A program made the translations under genes and the position numbers. The notes under the pieces are model-generated. The model saw only the letters and a list, made by a program, of their open reading frames with translations, had not been told where the DNA came from and searched no databases. A DNA stretch of 47,827 nt from Acetobacteraceae bacterium (lineage in GTDB: Bacteria; Pseudomonadota; Alphaproteobacteria; Acetobacterales; Acetobacteraceae): positions 1 to 47,827 of the forward strand of contig SHWN01000002.1 in NCBI GenBank assembly GCA_009693795.1. The letters are read 5' to 3'. Of the stretch, positions 8,423 to 16,543 are shown piece after piece. Numbering within the stretch: position 1 is the first letter of the stretch; each line of letters begins with the position of its first letter.

Positions 8423-8735
8423 ATACTCTATAGCGCATTTTCGCCGGCAATCATCGGGGGGCGAACGCGTGGCTAGAATGCAAAGCTGAGCCACGAAATC
8501 ACCGAGCCGCGTGAAAGCTGAGTGTCCTGTCCGATCGCGCCATAACAGACACGTGAAAGTCGATTTGCCTGACCGGCGTCAAGAAACTCTCTACATTAGC
8601 GAGATATGCTATCCTGTTGGACCAAACAGACGCGACTGCTCGATCCGATGACGTTGGAACAATCGCGGCGATGCCTGCGGGAAGAGGTGAAGGCCCCTGT
8701 GGGCCTTCACCCGTCCGTCAACCGTCGCGAATGCC
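8423..8735. other. Intergenic region between dapF and the ABC operon
   Basis: 313 bases without a credible gene. It should hold the minus-strand promoter of the dapF operon, although I see no consensus pair, and a hairpin near 8687-8710 at the end of the ABC operon. Confidence 0.6.
8687..8710 (-). terminator. Hairpin after the ABC substrate-binding gene
   Basis: A perfect 10-bp stem, GTGAAGGCCC with GGGCCTTCAC, and a 4-base loop, 26 bases after the binding-protein stop. There is no long U tract on the minus strand (CTTCCC follows), so it may be a weak intrinsic terminator or a 3'-end stabiliser. Confidence 0.5.
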
Positions 8736-9986
8736 TCAGTTCTTCGGCCAGGTCACCTGCGCCACGGCGATGCTCTCCGGGAACACCGCGCGCGGCTTGC
8801 CGTTCTGCCACTGCACCAGCGCCATCTGTGCACCGACCCGGCGGCCATTAGCATCGAACTTGATCCGCCCGTCCGGATATAGTTTCGCGGGTCCATCGGT
8901 GATGTCGAGTTCCCTCAGCGCCTGCGCCACCGCCTTGCGGTCGGTCGATTTTGCCCGCTCGATCGCTGCCTTCAGGATCATCACGTGGGCATAGGCGAAG
9001 ATCGAGTCATGGCCGAACCACGGTTCCCCCGTCTTTGCCATGAAGCGCTGCTCCAGGTCGCCGATCGCCTTGCCCGGCCAGTTCGCCAGACCGACGATGA
9101 GGCCCTCCATGTTCTCCTTGCCGACGATCTTCAGCATTTCCGGCGTGCACCAATGCCCGCCGCCGCCAACCTGCGGCACTTTGGCGGTGCTGATGCCGAG
9201 TTCCACGAACTTGTCGATCAGCAGTTTGTTATCCGATGGCGTGGTGGACTGAAACATGACGAAGTCGGGACGTCCCAAACGGACCTTCTGCACCAGGGTC
9301 GTCGCGTCTTGCAGCGGCGCTGTATAGACCTCATCCACCACGGCAGTCAGGTTTAAGTCCTTCAGCACGAATTCGCGGATCGGCTTCATGAAGCTGACCG
9401 GAGATGCCGAGTTATCGCCGAGGAATGCAACCTTGGTCGGACGCTTGCCGGTGGACTTCTCGGCCAGCCGCATGATCGCCGGCACCAGTTCCTTGGCCTG
9501 GGTTTCGGCTGTGGGGGAGGTCTGGAAGACGTATTTGAAGCCACGTCCGGTGATGGTGTCGGAGTAGGACAGGGTCAGCCAGGGCAATTCCACCCGCTCG
9601 GTGACTTCGGTCACGGCCAGGGTGAAGCTGGACAGCCAGCAGCCGAAGCCGCCCGACAGATCGGTTTCCTGCGCGACCATGCGTTGGGCCGCGCCCTTGG
9701 CCTTTTCGACGTTCTCGCCGGCATCGAATTCCAACAGGGTCATCTTGGCCCCGCCGAGGGACTGGATGCCGCCGGCGTTGTTGATGTCCTCGATCGCCAG
9801 GCGGGCGCCCATCTGCTCCAGGATGCCGGCGCGTGCCCAGGGGCCGGACAGCGGCACCAGTATCGCGATTTTCGCCTCTTTCGGCGCCTGCGCGCGGGCG
9901 AGCCGGGGGGTGGCAAGAGCGGTCGCGCCGCCGGCCAGTCCCAGGCCCATGGCGGTACGCCGGCCAAGCGGTGGAAGTGTTGTCAT
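8736..9986 (-). CDS. ABC transporter substrate-binding protein, branched-chain amino acid/amide type (LivK-like)
   Basis: A 416-residue periplasmic type I binding protein. The N-terminus LGRRTAMGLGLAGG with a downstream A-x-A before QAPKEA looks like a Tat-type signal with twin Arg. The mature protein opens with the family's KIAILVPLSGPWA and continues with INNAGGIQ and GGCH-like ligand-pocket regions (QVGGGGHWC). It ends an importer operon livH-livMG-livF-binding protein. The RBS and start region is tandemly duplicated just upstream. Homologues bind leucine-type amino acids, amides, urea or aromatic acids; the adjacent deacylase suggests an acylated or D-amino-acid ligand, which is inference. 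Confidence 0.9.
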   Translation of the reverse strand: MTTLPPLGRRTAMGLGLAGGATALATPRLARAQAPKEAKIAILVPLSGPWARAGILEQMGARLAIEDINNAGGIQSLGGAKMTLLEFDAGENVEKAKGAAQRMVAQETDLSGGFGCWLSSFTLAVTEVTERVELPWLTLSYSDTITGRGFKYVFQTSPTAETQAKELVPAIMRLAEKSTGKRPTKVAFLGDNSASPVSFMKPIREFVLKDLNLTAVVDEVYTAPLQDATTLVQKVRLGRPDFVMFQSTTPSDNKLLIDKFVELGISTAKVPQVGGGGHWCTPEMLKIVGKENMEGLIVGLANWPGKAIGDLEQRFMAKTGEPWFGHDSIFAYAHVMILKAAIERAKSTDRKAVAQALRELDITDGPAKLYPDGRIKFDANGRRVGAQMALVQWQNGKPRAVFPESIAVAQVTWPKN

Positions 9987-10024
9987 TGAAGCATTCTCCC
10001 TGTTGTCATTGAAGCATTCTCCCT
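9979..10024 (-). repeat. 23-bp tandem duplication of the RBS and start codon
   Basis: Two identical 23-bp units (9979-10001 and 10002-10024). On the minus strand each holds AGGGAGA, a spacer and an ATG. The downstream copy starts the binding-protein gene at 9986. The upstream copy creates an ORF MTTGRMLQ from ATG 10009 to TGA 9983, overlapping the real start as ATGA. Confidence 0.9.
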
Positions 10025-10037
10025 GGTGGTATCTGGC

Positions 10038-10772
10038 TCAGGCATCGGGCAGCCCGAGATAGGATCGGCGGACCCGGTCGTCGGCCAGCAAAGTTTCGTA
10101 AGACCCGTCAAGCACGATATGGCCAGTTTCTAGCACATAGCCGTGGTCGGACAGTTCAAGTGCCTCGACCGCCCGCTGCTCGACCAGCAGGATGGTGACG
10201 CCATCCTCCCGATGGATCTGCGAGATACGTTCGAAGATCGTGTCGGAGACGGCTGGGGCAAGACCCATCGACGGTTCGTCCAGCATCAGCAGCCGCGGCG
10301 CGCAGGCCAGACCTCGGCCGATGGCGACCATCTGCTGTTCCCCGCCCGAGAGCGTGCCAGCCATCTGGCTGGCGCGTTCGGCAAGAATCGGGAACAGGGT
10401 GTGGATGCGGTCGATCGTCCGAGCCCAGGCGGCTTGGCCGGATTTGGGATAGGCGCCCATCTCCAGGTTTTCCCGCACGGTCAGGGTCTTGAACACCTGC
10501 CGCCCTTCCGGGACATGAGCGATACCCAGATGGGCCCGTTCCGACGGGGCGCGGGACAGCAGGTCCTGGCCTTGGAAGGCGATCCCTCCGGAGACCGGCG
10601 GAACGATGCCGGAAATCGCCTTGAACAGTGTGGATTTGCCGGCCCCGTTCGGGCCGACCACGGTGACGAACTGGCCCTCGTTAACCGTCAGGTTCACGTC
10701 TGTCAGCGCCCGCAGGCCACCATAGGCGACCGACAGGTTCTTGATGTCGAGCATCACGCGGGCCCCGCTCAT
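10038..10772 (-). CDS. livF: Branched-chain amino acid type ABC transporter ATPase LivF
   Basis: A 244-residue ABC ATPase. Walker A is GPNGAGKST in VTVVGPNGAGKST, the signature is LSGGEQQM, and Walker B is LLMLDEPSMGL, followed by the LivF-typical GLAPAVSDTIFERI. The RGIAHVPEGR-like stretch (GIAHVPEGRQVF) is characteristic of LivF over LivG. ATG 10772 overlaps the livMG stop by four bases (ATGA). It pairs with the ATPase half of LivMG to power the importer. Confidence 0.95.
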   Translation of the reverse strand: MSGARVMLDIKNLSVAYGGLRALTDVNLTVNEGQFVTVVGPNGAGKSTLFKAISGIVPPVSGGIAFQGQDLLSRAPSERAHLGIAHVPEGRQVFKTLTVRENLEMGAYPKSGQAAWARTIDRIHTLFPILAERASQMAGTLSGGEQQMVAIGRGLACAPRLLMLDEPSMGLAPAVSDTIFERISQIHREDGVTILLVEQRAVEALELSDHGYVLETGHIVLDGSYETLLADDRVRRSYLGLPDA

Positions 10773-12544
10773 GCCGCTTCCGCCTTCTGCCGAGCGAGCC
10801 ATTTCTTGCCGAGATAGGCCTCGATGACGGCGTCGTCCTCGAGCACGTCGCGCGGCAGTCCGGTCGCCAGCACGCGGCCGTGATCCAGCACGACGAAGCG
10901 GTCGGCGATGCGCAGCATGGCTTGCATTGTGTGCTCGATAATGCAGATGGTGATACCCTCGTCACGCAAACGCGCCAGAACATCCAGCACGTCGTTGCAC
11001 TCGTCACGGCTCAGTCCGGCCAGGGTCTCGTCCAGCAGCAACAGGCGCGGATTGCCGGCCAGCGCGCGCGCCAGTTCCATCAACCGCAACTGCTTGTTGG
11101 TGAGTTGCCCGGCCGCGATCCCGGCCTGGTCCTGCAGGCCGACCATGTGCAGCGCGCGCACGGTGGAGGCCAGAGCGTCCTGGTCCGACAGTCCGGCGCC
11201 ATAGGCTCCGACGATCACGTTGTCGATGGTGGGGGCGCGGGGGAAGCTGCGCACCACCTGGAAGGTGCGGCCGATACCCATGCGGCAGACCTCGAACGTT
11301 TTGCGACCCAGCATCTGCTGGCCGGCCAGTTCGGCGGAGCCTTCGTCAGCGGACAGCACGCCGTTCAGCAGGTTGAACAAGGTGGTTTTGCCGGCGCCGT
11401 TCGGGCCGATAATGCCCAGGATTTCGCCCTCTCCGACGGTAAAGCTGACCTTGCTGACCGCACGCAGGCCACCGAAGGACCTGGAAATGCCTTGCACTTT
11501 CAGCATCGGAATTCCGGCGGCGAGCCTGGCGGGCCGGGGCGGCGGCGAAAGATGGCCCAGATCCGGGATCGGCTCGGGGGCCTTCGGCTTGAACCAGCGG
11601 TCCCGCAACGTCCAGAACAGCCCATCCGGCGACCACAGCATGATGGCGATAATTGCCGCCCCATACACGACGCCTTGGATACCCGGCAGTACACTACCCA
11701 GCTCCGCCTGCAACGTTTCCGACAAGGGCACCAGGATGGCCGCACCGATAACCGGTCCCCAGACCGAGGCAACACCGCCGAACAGCGTCACCACCACCGC
11801 CTGCGCCGAGACGATCAAGCCGAATACCGAGTCCGGCGTGACCACCAACAGCACGCAGGCATAGAAGCCTCCCGCGGCGGCGGCGATGATGCCTGACACG
11901 ATCAGGGACCGCATTTTCCAGCCACGGGCATCGATCCCGGCGGCCTCGGCGGCGAGCTCGTTCTGTCGGATCGCCAGAAGTGCCAGGCCAAAGCGGGAGT
12001 TTTCGATGATCAGGGACACGATCACGCTGGCGATCAGCAGCACCATGGCGATCAGCGTGTACATGCGCTTGTCGCTGAACTCCATATACATAAACGGACT
12101 TTCCCGCTGCATTGGGAACGACACTTCCTGGTATCCGAGATATTGCATGAAATACAAAATCGCCAACGGGTAGGCGAGCATCGACAGCGCGAAGTAATGC
12201 CCGCGCAACCGGAAGGTCGGGATGCCGATGATCACCGCCGCGACGGCACCCATCACCATGGCGAGCGGGATGCCCAGCCACGGCGTCATCCCGAAATGCA
12301 CCAGCAGCAGGGTAACGGTGTACGCTCCGATGCCGAAGAACGAGGCATGGCCGAACGACAACTGCCCGCCATAGCCGGACAGGATGTTCCACGACACGCC
12401 GAACGCCGCCCAGATCGGCACCAGGGTCAGGATCAACTGGTAGTAGCTGTTGGTGACGAAGGCAGAGATGCCCAGATAGATAACCGAGATGATAGCCAAA
12501 GCCGTCAAGTGCTTTTTCAGCCGGGGGCCGGCGCCTTGTCTCAT
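10769..12544 (-). CDS. livMG: Fused LivM permease and LivG ATPase of a branched-chain amino acid type ABC importer
   Basis: A 591-residue fusion. Residues 1 to about 310 form a LivM-type permease with some eight to ten membrane segments and the conserved GYGGQLSFGHASFFGIGAY and PTFRLRGHYFAL stretches. A Pro-rich linker (KPKAPEPIPDLGHLSPPPRP) follows. From about residue 347 (MLKVQGISRSFGG) there is a full ABC ATPase with GPNGAGKTT, a degenerate signature region (QLTNKQLRLMELARAL) and Walker B LLLLDETLAGL. The signature reads TNKQ instead of SGGQ, as in LivG-like proteins. ATG 12544 has GGGAG seven bases upstream. Confidence 0.93.
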   Translation of the reverse strand: MRQGAGPRLKKHLTALAIISVIYLGISAFVTNSYYQLILTLVPIWAAFGVSWNILSGYGGQLSFGHASFFGIGAYTVTLLLVHFGMTPWLGIPLAMVMGAVAAVIIGIPTFRLRGHYFALSMLAYPLAILYFMQYLGYQEVSFPMQRESPFMYMEFSDKRMYTLIAMVLLIASVIVSLIIENSRFGLALLAIRQNELAAEAAGIDARGWKMRSLIVSGIIAAAAGGFYACVLLVVTPDSVFGLIVSAQAVVVTLFGGVASVWGPVIGAAILVPLSETLQAELGSVLPGIQGVVYGAAIIAIMLWSPDGLFWTLRDRWFKPKAPEPIPDLGHLSPPPRPARLAAGIPMLKVQGISRSFGGLRAVSKVSFTVGEGEILGIIGPNGAGKTTLFNLLNGVLSADEGSAELAGQQMLGRKTFEVCRMGIGRTFQVVRSFPRAPTIDNVIVGAYGAGLSDQDALASTVRALHMVGLQDQAGIAAGQLTNKQLRLMELARALAGNPRLLLLDETLAGLSRDECNDVLDVLARLRDEGITICIIEHTMQAMLRIADRFVVLDHGRVLATGLPRDVLEDDAVIEAYLGKKWLARQKAEAA

Positions 12545-12581
12545 GCCAGGACTCCCAGGGCGAGTGAGGTGAGGGGCCGCA

Positions 12582-13538
12582 TCACGCGCGCTCCGCCGAA
12601 CGGCCAAACAGGCCTTGCGGGCGCAGCAGGACGATCATCAGGAAGACGACGAAGATGGCGGCGTTTTGCAATTGTGGCGGCAGGATCAGGGCCGAGAACT
12701 GCTGCACGAAGCCGACCGTCAGCCCGCCCCAGAAGGCGCCAAGAATACTGCCCATGCCGCCCAGCACCACGCCGGAATACATGATGATGACGTAGTCGAA
12801 GCCGACAAAGGGGCCGAACGATAAGTAAGACGCCATCAGCCCGCCCGCGACCGCGGTAATGCCGCTGCCCAGGCCGAACGCTACGCGATAAGTGCGATCG
12901 ACGTTGATGCCCATATAGGTGGCCGCGGTAGGATTGTCGGCGGCGGCGCGCAACGATTTGCCCAAACGCGTGTATTCCAGGACCACATACAGCGCGATGG
13001 CCACCACGACCGCGACGCCGCAGGCGATCAGGCGGGCCTTGTTCAGAAAGATCGTGGCGTCGCCGTAGAACGGCCCGATCAGGATCGCGCTGGACGATAG
13101 CGGCGTCTTCACGGTTTCCGGCGTGGAGCCGAACAGGATCAGCCCGCCATTCTGCAGAACCAGCGAAATCCCGAGCGTGATGATCAACTGACCGAAATGG
13201 CCCTCGTCGGCCGAACCGGCGGTGCGCAAGCCGGACACGCGAGATATCAGGAACTTGTGCATTAGCGCGCCGGCGATGAACACGACCGGTGCTGCGAGTA
13301 GCGCACCGACGAACGGGCCGACATAGGGGCCGAGGAACGCCAGCACACCACCGCCCGTCACCAGATAGAGGCTGGTGAACATGCCGAGCATGAGGAGCTC
13401 GCCCTGGGCGAAGTTGACGATCTTCATGATGCCGAAGATCAGCCCCAGACCAATACACATCAGGCCATAGATGCAGCCAATCGTGATGCCCGCGGTCAAC
13501 GCGTTCAGCACCATCTCAATCAAGATTTCGGTGTCCAC
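12582..13538 (-). CDS. livH: Branched-chain amino acid type ABC transporter permease LivH
   Basis: A 318-residue inner-membrane permease with about eight membrane segments. Conserved LivH features are GLMCIGLGLIFGIMKIVNFA, the GELLMLG motif, GKSLRAAADN, and the C-terminal LRPQGLFG. Start is GTG at 13538, with a CGGAAG-type RBS. It is the first gene of the transporter block, with a good promoter about 60-85 bases upstream. It forms the translocation path with the LivM half of LivMG. Confidence 0.94.
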   Translation of the reverse strand: MDTEILIEMVLNALTAGITIGCIYGLMCIGLGLIFGIMKIVNFAQGELLMLGMFTSLYLVTGGGVLAFLGPYVGPFVGALLAAPVVFIAGALMHKFLISRVSGLRTAGSADEGHFGQLIITLGISLVLQNGGLILFGSTPETVKTPLSSSAILIGPFYGDATIFLNKARLIACGVAVVVAIALYVVLEYTRLGKSLRAAADNPTAATYMGINVDRTYRVAFGLGSGITAVAGGLMASYLSFGPFVGFDYVIIMYSGVVLGGMGSILGAFWGGLTVGFVQQFSALILPPQLQNAAIFVVFLMIVLLRPQGLFGRSAERA

Positions 13539-13595
13539 GTAGCTTCCGTCTGCCCCCCATTCGCCTTCCCACGTTGGGCGGCCTGCGTTACGGGG

Positions 13596-13624
13596 ATCAT
13601 AAGGGGTTATCGTGGGCGTCTCAA
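13596..13624 (-). promoter_or_regulatory. Sigma-70 type promoter for livH-livMG-livF-binding protein
   Basis: On the minus strand: -35 TTGAGA (13619-13624), 17-base spacer, -10 TATGAT (13596-13601). It lies between the deacylase stop and the livH GTG. An inverted repeat CTCAA-N4-TTGAG (13620-13633) overlaps the -35 box and could be an operator. Predicted by eye only. Confidence 0.6.
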
Positions 13625-13649
13625 GCGGTTGAGTTCTTGGACGTCCGTG

Positions 13650-15362
13650 TCATCCCCGCACGAGCCGTCCTGGCAATGCACCGGTCGGTTCTCCGTTCCG
13701 ATACACCACCTGGCCGGATACGATGGTCGCATCGAACCCCTCGGTCCGCTGGACCAGCCGCTTCCCGCCGGCAGGAAGGTCGTAGACGATTTCCGGAGAA
13801 CGCAGGCGCAGTTGGTCGTAGTCCAGGATGTTGATGTCCGCCTTCATCCCCACACGCAGAACGCCGCGATCTGTCAGTCCGATCGCATTGGCATTGTCGG
13901 CGGTCAGGCGCTTGACGATCCAGGACACCGGGAACAGCGATCCGCGCGTACGGTCGCGCGTCCAATGCGTTAGGGTGTAGCTGGTGGCCGTCGCGTCGCA
14001 CATGATGCCGACATGGGCGCCTCCGTCACCGAGGCCCAGTAACGTGTTCGGGTCGGCGATCATTTCGTGCACAACGTCCAGGTTGCCGGCGGCGTAATTG
14101 GTGACCGGCAGATACAGGATCGCCTTGCCGTCCCGCTCCAACAGCAGGTCGTAGGCGACTTCCTCGGGCGTGCGGCCTTCCCGGGCCGCCTGGGCGGTGA
14201 CGCTCTTGTCGGTTGAGGGCTCGTAATCCGGCGGATCGCCCAGCGGGAACATGCGGTCCCAGTTTTCTACCCGGCGGCTGCGGCGGCTTCCCTCGAACGC
14301 TTCGGCCAGGATGCGGGTGCGGAATTCCGGATCGCGCAGGGCCGCCAGCCGTTCCTGAAATGGTAGATGCGCAATCCGCCGATAGCTTGGCCGGCCCATG
14401 AACGGGTTCTGCGACAGTTCCAGACCCAGCAGCACGCTGGTGGGGCGGGATCGGATCTGGCCGGTGATGCGCAGGCCGGACTCGTTGGCGTCTTTGATCT
14501 GCGACAGCAGGTCCCGCCAGCCATCCGGGCGAGTGTCGGATTGCAGCAGGGTGATGGTTACCGGCCGGGTGGAGGCGCCGGCCAGGCGGCGGAACAGGCC
14601 GAATTCCCCGTCCTGATCCTCGAAATCAGAGACGATCTGCATCCAGCCTTTGCCCGCGTCGCGCATAGCGTGGGCGATTTCCGTGAGTTCGGCTTCCTCG
14701 GCCCGCAGGGTGGGGATGTGTTTGCCGTCCAGAGTACGGTGATTGAGCGTGCGAGAGGTGGAAAACCCTAGCGCACCGGCGGCCAGGCCTTCCTTTGTGA
14801 GTTCGGCCATGCGACGGCGGTCGTCCGCGGTTGCTGGTTCTCGGTCGGCGCCGCGCTGGCCCATGACGTAGACGCGGAGCGCGGCGTGCGGGACCTGTGC
14901 GGCGATGTCGACGTCGTAACGTCGGGCAGCGAGCGCGTTCAGGAAATCCGGAAAACTGTGCCAGTTCCAGGGCAGGCCCTCCGTCAGGACGACTTCGGGG
15001 ATGTCTTCGACGCCTTCCATCAGCTTGATCAGCATCTCCCGCTGGCTTTCGTGGCAAGGGGCGAAGCCGACGCCGCAATTGCCCATCAGGGTGGTGGTGA
15101 CACCGTTCCACGATGATGGGGAGAGGCGGTCGGACCAGGTGACCTGTGCGTCGTAATGGGTGTGGACGTCGACGAAGCCGGGGGTAACTAGCTTACCGCG
15201 TGCGTCGATTTCTTCCACGGCCCTGCGGCCTGCCATGGGAATGGAGCCACCGATGGCGGAGATCTTGCCGTCGGTAATGGCCAAGTCAGCCTCATACGGA
15301 TCCCCGCCGGTGCCGTCGATGATGGTGCCGCTGCGGATCACCAGGGTCGGGGAGGGGGGCAT
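13650..15362 (-). CDS. N-acyl-D-amino-acid deacylase-like amidohydrolase
   Basis: A 570-residue cyclic-amidohydrolase family protein resembling D-aminoacylases. It has the N-terminal small beta domain (LVIRSGTIIDGTGGDP), the HxH metal motif in GFVDVHTHYDAQ, the MGNCGVGFAP stretch with the Cys that replaces a metal ligand in D-aminoacylases, and GLGDGGAHVG with the catalytic Asp. A C-terminal beta sandwich repeats the N-terminal domain (VGMKADINILDYD). ATG 15362 has GGAG nine bases upstream; an earlier in-frame start at 15419 is less supported. It is upstream of and codirectional with the LivHMGF importer, suggesting deacylation of an imported N-acyl compound. Confidence 0.87.
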   Translation of the reverse strand: MPPSPTLVIRSGTIIDGTGGDPYEADLAITDGKISAIGGSIPMAGRRAVEEIDARGKLVTPGFVDVHTHYDAQVTWSDRLSPSSWNGVTTTLMGNCGVGFAPCHESQREMLIKLMEGVEDIPEVVLTEGLPWNWHSFPDFLNALAARRYDVDIAAQVPHAALRVYVMGQRGADREPATADDRRRMAELTKEGLAAGALGFSTSRTLNHRTLDGKHIPTLRAEEAELTEIAHAMRDAGKGWMQIVSDFEDQDGEFGLFRRLAGASTRPVTITLLQSDTRPDGWRDLLSQIKDANESGLRITGQIRSRPTSVLLGLELSQNPFMGRPSYRRIAHLPFQERLAALRDPEFRTRILAEAFEGSRRSRRVENWDRMFPLGDPPDYEPSTDKSVTAQAAREGRTPEEVAYDLLLERDGKAILYLPVTNYAAGNLDVVHEMIADPNTLLGLGDGGAHVGIMCDATATSYTLTHWTRDRTRGSLFPVSWIVKRLTADNANAIGLTDRGVLRVGMKADINILDYDQLRLRSPEIVYDLPAGGKRLVQRTEGFDATIVSGQVVYRNGEPTGALPGRLVRG

Positions 15363-15500
15363 GGGCTGTCGCTCCGGGTTTGCGCCAACGAAGGTATCGA
15401 CCGGGGTGGGGAAGGGCAAGGTTTCCGGGATTGTTCGGTGGCAGCGGCACAGACCTTCTGAGCGTCGCTAACCAACCGCAAGCGCCTCGTCCAGACGGCG

Positions 15501-15791
15501 TCAGAATCTGACCGACATGATTAGCAATCGGCCATGTACGACCACACTGGCGCCGTACTTGCTTTCATACTGCAAGCGGAAATTCATGATCCGGCCGGTA
15601 TAAAGCTGCACGCCTGCGGTGACCCGCCCCGCTGCCTGGTCCATCGGCACGGTGGTCGTGAAGGACCCAGCCCCGGCAGGCGCTCTGATCAGCCGCCCGG
15701 TCTGCTTCCACTGATCGTTGCCCTGGAAGCTCGCACCGGCCACTAGGATTAGAAGCAGGCCCCCGTTTGGCCAAATATCAATTCTGGAAAA
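15501..15791 (-). pseudogene. C-terminal remnant of an outer-membrane beta-barrel (autotransporter-like)
   Basis: About 97 codons are open from just after a TAA (15792-15794), with no convincing start codon or RBS. The sequence has alternating polar/hydrophobic strands (VTAGVQLYTGRIMNFRLQYES, KYGASVVVHGRL) and ends in aromatic Phe (MSVRF), the signature end of outer-membrane barrels. It resembles the last strands of an autotransporter translocator domain. The upstream part of the gene is missing and is replaced by an AT-rich sequence. Confidence 0.55.
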
Positions 15792-16232
15792 TTATTTTAA
15801 CGTTTTGCACTTGGAATTTATTTATCACAAATCGCGACTTGTCCATCTGTAAAATTACAACGAAAAGAAAGAGTTTGTGAAGACGCCGCTGAATTGTAAG
15901 TTACATAAAAAATAATTGAGAACTAAATTTTTATTACTAAATCTTTAAGTTCAGGGCAGCAATCTCGCCGCCACCAGAGATACCATCAGTCCTGTCCTCC
16001 GCACTACTGGCGCGGCATTGGTGGCGATGTCTGGCATCGTGACTGCATTTCATCTGTTTGGGCCTTAAGCCCAAAGTGAACAACCGGTCGTGGGTCATCC
16101 CGGCCATTCGATTGGCCTGGAAATCTCAGCCAAGCCTAAGCTCTTTACCTGTGAGCGCGCACCCTCGAAAATCCGGTCAAGACTGTTTCTCCTCCAGGGC
16201 GAGGATAAGCCAGAAGATTATTTCATTGCTCC
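15792..16232. other. AT-rich gene-free stretch with an unidentified fragment
   Basis: 15775-15960 is markedly AT-rich against a GC-rich background, suggesting foreign or non-coding DNA. At 15953-16068 a plus-strand frame without a start (ending GIVTAFHLFGP and TAA) may be the tail of a lost membrane protein; I cannot name it. A hairpin TTTGGGC/GCCCAAA lies at 16057-16075 over its stop codon. The rest shows nothing recognisable. Confidence 0.5.
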
Positions 16233-16535
16233 TTACTTTCGGCCGCGGCCCAGCCAGGTAACCGTGACGTCGCCGCGCGGACGGGCGCGGCAGGCTAGGG
16301 TTTGGCCGGCCTTGATCTGCTCCGGCAGCAAGGAGGCATCGCCGCGCGGCAGTAAGGAGACTTTTCCACTATCGAGACGGCAGATGCAGCTGCCGCAATT
16401 GCCGCTGGCGCAGGCATAGGGGAAATCGATGCCGGCCATGAGTGCTGTGTGCAGCACGGTGTCATTGTCTGAGCCGTTGATAGTTTTTTTGACGTTGGCG
16501 ATGGTGATGCGGTGAAGTTTTTTTTGGGGGGCCAT
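16233..16535 (-). CDS. [2Fe-2S] ferredoxin, plant/xylene-monooxygenase type
   Basis: A 100-residue ferredoxin with the beta-grasp cluster pattern: Cys42, Cys47 and Cys50 in CASGNCGSC and the fourth ligand Cys82 in LACRARP. A fifth nearby Cys52 is not a usual ligand. It starts nine bases after the stop of a thiol-dioxygenase-like gene, so the two are almost surely cotranscribed. No reductase is next to it, so its electron donor must be encoded elsewhere. Role inferred: single-electron transfer to an oxygenase or reductase. Confidence 0.9.
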   Translation of the reverse strand: MAPQKKLHRITIANVKKTINGSDNDTVLHTALMAGIDFPYACASGNCGSCICRLDSGKVSLLPRGDASLLPEQIKAGQTLACRARPRGDVTVTWLGRGRK

Positions 16536-16543
16536 GCGATTGT

